Assembly (NCBI GenBank): GCA_039000515.1
Contig: JBCFYV010000215.1
Span: 39,302-103,301, forward strand
Reading direction: 5' to 3'
From: Timema cristinae
Taxonomy: Eukaryota; Arthropoda; Insecta; Phasmatodea; Timematidae
DNA: 64,000 bases
Position 1 is the stretch's first letter; each line of letters opens with the position of its first letter. Of the stretch, positions 58,601 to 64,000 are shown piece by piece. The notes beneath the pieces were generated by a model. The model searched no databases. It was not told where the DNA came from and saw nothing but the letters and a program-made list of their open reading frames with translations. A program made the translations under genes and the position numbers.

Positions 58601-59560
58601 GGTAGTAGACTACATAAGCAACAAAACTCCACTTCTGACAATTGTTTCTGCTTTTTCAATGTCAACAAATAATATTTGAGTAAGTATGTATGTTGAGATA
58701 ATGATTGGGGGAAGGTAGTAGGGCCTACATAAGCTACAAACAAACTCCACTTCTGACAGTTGTTTGCTCTTTTCAATGTTAACTAATAATATTTGAGTAA
58801 GTATGTATGTTGAGATAATGGTTGGGGGAAGGTAGTAGACCTACATAAGCTACAAACTCCACTTCTGACAGTTGTTTGCTCTTTTCAATGTTAACTAAAA
58901 ATATTTGAGTAAGTATGTATGTTGAGATAATGATTGGGGGAAGGTAGTAGGACCTACATAAGCTACAAACAAAACTCCACTTCTGACAGTTGTTCTGCTC
59001 TTTTCAATGTTAACTAATAAATATTGAGTAAGTATGTATGTTGAGATAATGGTTGGGGGAAGGTAGTAGACCTACATAAGCTACAAACTCCACTTCTGAC
59101 AGTTGTTCTGCTCTTTCAATGTTAACAAATAATATTTGAGTAAGTATGTATGTTGAGATAATGGTTGGGGAAGGTAGTAGACCTACATAAGCTATAAACA
59201 AACTCCACTTCTGACAGTTGTTCCTGTCTTTTCAATGTTAACAAGATAATATTTGAGTAAGTATGTATGTTGAGATAATGGTTGGGGAAGGTAGTAGACC
59301 TACATAAGCTACAAACTCCACTTCTGACAGTTGTTCTGCTCTTTTCAATGTTAACAGATAATATTTGAGTAAGTATGTATGTTGAGATAATGGTTGGGGA
59401 AGGTAGTAGACCTACATAAGCTACAAACAAACTCCACTTCTGACAGTTGTTCTGCTCTTTTCAATGTCAACAAATAATATTTGAGTAAGTATGTATGTTG
59501 AGATAATGGTTGGGAGTAGACCTACATAAGCTACAAACAAACTCCACTTCAGACAGTTGT
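55675..59560. repeat. 106/113-bp satellite, about 35 units
   Basis: Units begin GAGTAAGTATGTATGTTGAG, continue GATAATGGTTGGGGGAAGG, TAGTAGACCTACATAAGC, CTCCACTTCTGACAGTTG and TTCTGCTCTTTTCAATG, and end AACAAATAATATTT. A short type (106 bp) lacks the GGAAGGTAG part and has GATTGGGAGTAG; optional CAAA insertions occur. Blocks of several units recur at about 992 bp, giving higher-order structure. Short indels become frequent from about 57230 onward. Minus-strand frames through it shift at unit borders and are not genes. Confidence 0.95.
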
Positions 59561-59962
59561 CCTGCTCCTTTCTTAGGTTGAGTCCTCAACTAGGATCTTA
59601 CAGGTGATAACGAAAATTTAGCCTCATTTTCTCGGACCCAATTACTCGGCTCATTCCAAGAAACGTCCTTTGTTTTTCACTAGATGCTGTATGAGAAAAG
59701 AAGTAGTACATTATTTGAAATGTTGACAGCGCTAATTTTACAAAGTGTATCATAAAGGTGAAGATTAAAAAATAAATAACTATATTTGGTTGATGACATG
59801 CAATTAAAATTTGTAGTAAGAGGGCGTCCAACAATTTCCAGGGGGGTCCGAACCCTCTGAATCACATTTTCTACGCCCTTTGTCGTTTGGATATGAATTG
59901 CTGTTAGTTGACTTCTGGATTCTGATCAGAGCACAACATTTTGTGTACGATTCGTTAATCAA

Positions 59963-60154
59963 ATGTTTCAAGTGGATGATACTAAAATGAATAAAAGACT
60001 ATTAGCTGAACTTGGTGAAGAGGAGATTGTATTATCAGTTATTATACTATTTGCACTGGAACACACCAGAGCGCGGATACATACCATCAATGCCGAGAGG
60101 GGTGAATTTGGTGAATCTCATACTTTGTGGCCTAAACTTTTGAAAAATGATTGA
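59963..60154 (+). pseudogene. PIF/Harbinger transposase N-terminal fragment
   Basis: The frame starts at ATG 59963 with MFQVDDTKMNKRLLAELGEE, then a short hydrophobic run. RARIHTINAERGEFGESH and LWPKLLKND follow, resembling the INxxRxxxGE(F/Y) and LxxDLxxD segment before the catalytic domain of Harbinger transposases. A TGA follows directly where the family normally goes on to F-F-x-Y-F-R-M. No catalytic DDE part was seen. Either the fragment is truncated or it continues in an unrecognised exon. The MADF exon at 61753 may belong to the same element. Confidence 0.5.
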
Positions 60155-60240
60155 TTAAAATCGTAAAAACTCAAGTGTTACGTTCTAATGCTTCAACACA
60201 TCTGATCAAAATCTAGAGGATCGGCTTGGGCAGATGCGTG

Positions 60241-60355
60241 TCACGGTATGTTAACATGCATTCCGGCGTCAAATAACACATAACAGTCACAACACAAGGC
60301 ATCACGGCATGTTAACACGCATTCCGGCGTCAAATAACACATAAATGTCACAACT
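60241..60355. repeat. Two-copy ~59-bp tandem repeat
   Basis: TCACGG(T/C)ATGTTAACA and GCATTCCGGCGTCAAATAAC recur at about 60241 and 60300. Confidence 0.85.
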
Positions 60356-61135
60356 ATACATCAGTGTAATGCTTTTCATTTTACTTCCCTCATTTAAGCT
60401 TTCTCGCTATAGCCGACTGGTTGACTCGAGGAGCTCATATTTTGTATCTGCCTTCAAGTACATTCGAGTTTAAAGTGAGTCGTTTAGAAAATGCTCACTT
60501 GATTGCGCTGCAGTCACTGGGGATCGCACCTAGCGATCCCAACGTCGAAGGAGTAAAGCCTCGAAAAGGAGCGCAACATGTTTAACCTAGCGGCTGTGTT
60601 TCTGTTCTTCCTTGTCTGTGACCTCGGCTGATGGCTGATACATTAATATTCTGTGCTTAGGAAAACCGGGACAATTGGCGTCCCGAACTGAATATGTCGG
60701 GACAAAGGTACTGTCCCGGTAAAATCGGGATGTCTAAGACCCTATATACAATGTATTTCAGGTTATTGTTTCGACCATGTGCAGCTTCGGGGCAGGGGGG
60801 CAGGGTGATGACCCCCCAACTGCCCCTTCCCCAGACCACCCTCTGGAGTTTTTTTACCCCTACATCAACAATTATTTCATATATTTTGAAAAATGAAACA
60901 GCCACAGAGGTCCAATGCTAGACGTTTGTTTTAGTGTGTCAAAGGTCCCAGGTTCGATCCTAGTGTTCATGTGTTATTTCTCAGCTATATGATGTATTGT
61001 TATTAGTCTTATTACCGACTAATTAGTCCTCCATGTCTTATTACCGACTAATTAGTCCTCCATGTCTTACGACGTATTCAGTATCCACTAGCACTGGGTC
61101 TCACCATCACATTCAGCTTATATACTAATTACGCT
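60356..61135. other. Noncoding stretch with CCCGGT-rich segment and a short duplication
   Basis: 60655-60745 is rich in CGGGAC/GTCCCGG inverted words (AACCGGGACAATTGG and others) and may be a decayed foldback element. TTATTACCGACTAATTAGTC with CTCCATGTC occurs twice in tandem at 61008-61068. No gene recognised. Confidence 0.5.
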
Positions 61136-61139
61136 AATT

Positions 61140-61325
61140 ATTTTAGGGATTAGAAAGGTTATATGTAGAGGAATTGTATCCGCATTTGCGTGGAGGGTTG
61201 AAAACCCCCTTGGTAAAAAAACTTAGTACACCCAACCTAGATTCGAACCTTGATCTCCCCATCATCTGCAGTCTAGTCTACTGCAAGAGTAGCGCCTTAG
61301 ACCATGTGTCCACCGAGGCGGTCTA
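61140..61325 (-). mobile_element. tRNA-derived SINE, family 2, - copy
   Basis: In reverse, the head reads GCCTCGGTGGACACATGG and TCTAAGGCGCTACTC (A box region) and AAGGTTCGAATCTAGG (B box), followed by a body containing CCACGCAAATGCGG. It shares its head with 43815-43912 and its body with 62455-62697. Confidence 0.7.
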
Positions 61326-61752
61326 TTCACTGGTGAAGTAGGATCTTAAAGGAAGCCAGACTACACGCACGAGCTTGACGTCTAGTCCGCATACCAACAG
61401 ATGCAACACTAGCGTGGAGATGGCGAATGAACAGCCACTAAATAAGGGATTGAAATCCATTCCGCCTGCTCGGAAAGAGCCCCTAGTCTAGGTCGCGCGG
61501 AGGTCGGACCACAATCCACATGACGTCACGCAACTGTAAGTGATGGATCGCACTATTTTTGTCGTCATTCACTGTAACGGTTCACACGGACTATGTGCGA
61601 CATCTTTTATCTGTCGCAGGTACTGTATTGTGTCGTTGAAGTGTCGTGTTTCTAGAAAACCCCAGCAGAGTGTGGGACAAGCCGGCCACTCGAGCTTCAT
61701 TTTATCGCTGCGACAGTCAGCTGTCAGTCGTGTTTACGATTGTTTGTCTAAA

Positions 61753-61998
61753 ATGAGTGTTCACGAAGTTGATGTTGAACTATTAATAAGCGAAATAGAG
61801 AAGAAACCGGCTATCTGGGATGTGTCTAGTGAACAATATAAGGATAGAATTCAGAAAAAGAACGCCTGGAATGACATTTGCAGAAATCTATTTCCAACCT
61901 TCGAGGATATGGAAGTGAATGAAAAAAAACCAACTTGGTTGGTACACTTTTTTATACCATTTGTTGTAGAAACGTTATTTTCACTAAATCTCCTGTAA
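61753..61998 (+). CDS. MADF-domain protein, first exon or fragment
   Basis: MADF domains are Myb/SANT-like DNA-binding modules common in insect regulators and in the accessory ORFs of some Harbinger transposons. The frame starts at ATG 61753 (MSVHEVDVELLISEIEKKPA), then IWDVSSEQYKDRIQKKNAW and NDICRNLFPTFEDMEVNEKK. It covers the N-terminal two-thirds of the domain, with W and YKD at family positions. After NEKK the frame loses the expected helix, so a splice donor probably lies near 61920-61945; the printed frame to TAA at 61998 would then be intron. In-frame codons reach upstream to an ATG at 61543 but lack MADF-like content. It may be a host gene or, given the Harbinger fragment 1.6 kb upstream on the same strand, the second ORF of a decayed element. 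Confidence 0.6.
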   Translation: MSVHEVDVELLISEIEKKPAIWDVSSEQYKDRIQKKNAWNDICRNLFPTFEDMEVNEKKPTWLVHFFIPFVVETLFSLNLL

Positions 61999-62450
61999 TT
62001 ATTTAAAATTAAATAATACAGTTATTATGATACTAATAAAACAAAAAAATGAAATTCAAATTTAATTAAAATTCCACTAATTTTATGTTATTTAAATATT
62101 TTTAAAAATACTTCATGATAGGACCGCCCTCAGGGGTGTATCTAAAAGGTTTAGGCCCCATGATTTGGGGGGCCCACGCTCGCTTAGTTGACAGAGGGGA
62201 GACACAAGTTTGGGTGGGAAATACTTGCACGCTCTCTGTATTGGCGATATAGCAAACACTAAACCATGTGGTTTGGTTTATCGGACGAGTGAAGCTAGTC
62301 CTCCGTTTTAACTACACTTATTTACATTTGTCAGTCTGTCTGTGGTGGATATATGTTACGATGAACTGTTAGTGCGTTCCAGTTTCACCCAAATGAGTGA
62401 TTACGTTTAAAATAGGCATACATGATATGCACAAAAACAGTAACTGCTAG
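61999..62450. other. Noncoding stretch
   Basis: AT-rich sequence, then CAGGGGTGTATCTAAAAGG at 62133, which resembles a hAT end; no partner end was seen. Confidence 0.4.
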
Positions 62451-62454
62451 GTCT

Positions 62455-62697
62455 AACCACGTCTTAATACCTGTTTCAGGTTATACTCGTGTGGTTGTGT
62501 GTGCATACGAGCTGGTGACAAGGAAGGTTGGATTTTAAAGGAAATAAACCGCATTTGCATGTAAGGAGAGTGGAAATTTTTTTTGTTAAAAACCACCCTC
62601 GGTTACACCTAAACTAGACTCGAACCACAATCTTTTTGTAATCGGCCGTCTAGTCTAACACGAGAGTTAGCCTTAGATCATGCTTCCACTGGAGAAA
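62455..62697 (-). mobile_element. tRNA-derived SINE, family 2, diverged - copy
   Basis: The left end CACGTCTTAATACCTGTTTC matches the tail region of family 1 (CGCGTCTTACTACCCGTTC). The right end carries a decayed head (TCCAGTGGAAGCATGATCTA and TGGTTCGAGTCTAG in reverse). It shows that families 1 and 2 share a 3' part. Confidence 0.6.
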
Positions 62698-62849
62698 GTC
62701 AATATACATTTGATAATACAAATAATTACATTTTATATATAGTGACGCGAAGTTTAGATAAAGTATCTTTATATAATATATATTTTTTAACCATCAAAAG
62801 AAATACAATAATTTAAAACTATCCGTACTATCTGCTTGGTTATCTTCTC

Positions 62850-64000
62850 TAGACTGAATAGTGACTGTACTCTTAAGGGTTACACACTTCTTGGTTACTC
62901 TCTACTGAATAGTGACTGGACTCTTGAGGGTTACAAACTGCTTGGTTACTCTCTACTGAATAGTGACTGTACTCTTGAGGGTTACAGACTGCTTGGTTAC
63001 TCTCTAATGAATAGTGACTTGACTCTTAAGGGTTACAAACTTCTTGGTTACTTTATACTGAATAGTGACTGTACTCTTGAGGGTTTTCAAACTGCTTGGT
63101 TACTCTATACTGAATAGTGACTGGACTCTTGAGGGTTACAAACTGCTTGGTTACTCTATACTGAATAGTGACTGTACTCTTGAGGGTTACAGACTGCTTG
63201 GTTACTCACTACTGAATAGTGACTGGACTCTTGAGGGTTACAAACTGCTTGGTTACTCACTACTGAATAGTGACTTGACTCTTAAGGGTTACTCAAATTC
63301 TTGGTTACTCTCTACTGAATAGTGACTGGACTCTTGAGGGTTACAAACTGCTTGGTTACTCTATACTGAATAGTGACTGGACTCTTGAGGGTTACAAACT
63401 TGCTTGGTTACTCTATACTGAATAGTGACTGTACTCTTGAGGGTTACAAACTGCTTGGTTACTCTCTACTGAATAGTGACTTGACTCTTAAGGGTTACTC
63501 ACTTCTTGGTTACTCTCTACTGAATAGTGACTGGATTCTTTGAGGGTTTACAAACTGCTTGGTTACTCTTACTGAATAGTGACTGTACTCTTGAGGGTTA
63601 CAGACTGCTTGGTTACTCACTAATGAATAGTGACTGGACTCTTGAGGGTTACAAAACTGCTTGGTTACTCACTACTGAATAGTGACTTGACTCTTAAGGG
63701 TTACTACTTCTTGGTTACTCTTACTGAATAGTGACTGGACTCTTTGAGGGTTACAAACTGCTTGGTTACTCATACTGAATAGTGACTGTACTCTTGAGGG
63801 TTAAAAAACTGCTTGGTTACTCACTAATGAATAGTGATTGACTCTTAAGGGTTACTCACTTCTTGGTTACTCTCTACTGAATAGGACTGGACTCTTGAGG
63901 GTTGCAGACTGCTTAGTTACCACTACTGAATAGTGACTGTACTCTTGAGGGTTACAAACTGCTTGGTTACTCTATATGAATATGACCGACTCTTTAGGGT
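62850..64000. repeat. 51-bp satellite, running off the window
   Basis: About 22 units with CTGAATAGTGACTG(T/G)ACTC, TTGAGGGTTACAAACTGC and TTGGTTACTCTCTA. Variants (TGTACTC, TGGACTC, TTGACTC; TTGAGGG, TTAAGGG) recur in loose order. 51 is 17 codons, so frames stay open by chance. Indels increase after 63400. Confidence 0.95.

Noticed and set aside
55893..59430. Minus-strand frames in the 106/113-bp array
   Set aside because: Frames change at unit borders and merely chain the three translations of one noncoding unit.
60694..60921. Small ORFs in the CGGGAC-rich segment
   Set aside because: Inverted-word repeats explain the open frames on both strands; no protein features.

Overview
This is a window of AT-rich, repeat-dense eukaryotic nuclear DNA, most likely from an insect. 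Genes are split by long introns and occupy little of the sequence. Most of the window is satellites, DNA transposons, SINEs and retroelement debris. No bacterial-type operons occur outside one virus-like transposon. The species cannot be fixed from sequence alone.

0-24 kb: four + strand exons (7731-7942, 10344-10511, 20640-20753, 23439-23507) join in frame to encode the bHLH-zipper and C-terminal dimerisation region of Mlx (bigmax), the partner of Mondo/ChREBP in sugar-responsive transcription. Its N-terminal exons were not found. The intron between the second and third exons holds a 5-kb satellite of 78-bp units, each with a textbook 3' splice-site sequence in the sense direction. Two hAT-like or similar MITEs, a 42-bp higher-order array, a tRNA-derived SINE and a Harbinger MITE lie in the same stretch.

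24-45 kb: mainly mobile DNA. It holds two LTR-like segments, a broken Penelope-like retroelement with reverse transcriptase and GIY-YIG parts, a Helitron-like end, a hAT relic with a perfect 8-bp target duplication nested in an older repeat, two hammerhead-ribozyme-like motifs, an unclassified 2.2-kb element with ~190-bp inverted ends, and three SINE copies (one with two tRNA-like heads). Two tandem - strand exons at 41.3-41.9 kb encode homologous one-pass membrane proteins with matching tails and may be alternative last exons.

45.6-51.8 kb: a decayed Maverick/Polinton (adintovirus-like) element, richer in GC and coding than its surroundings. Nine + strand genes lie close together, several overlapping by 1-20 bases: a small basic protein, an accessory protein, a chromodomain integrase, an uncharacterised protein, a basic minor virion-like protein, an F54H12.2-type major capsid protein, an uncharacterised protein, an adenovirus-type cysteine protease and a terminal unknown. 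Most are interrupted; the protease and the small basic protein remain open. No polymerase B or packaging ATPase was seen.

52-64 kb: short tandem repeats, a 38-bp array, a possible MITE, a ~3.9-kb array of 106/113-bp units, a Harbinger transposase fragment, a MADF-domain exon, two further SINEs and a 51-bp array running off the end. Many ORFs in the arrays are by-products of repeat lengths divisible by three.
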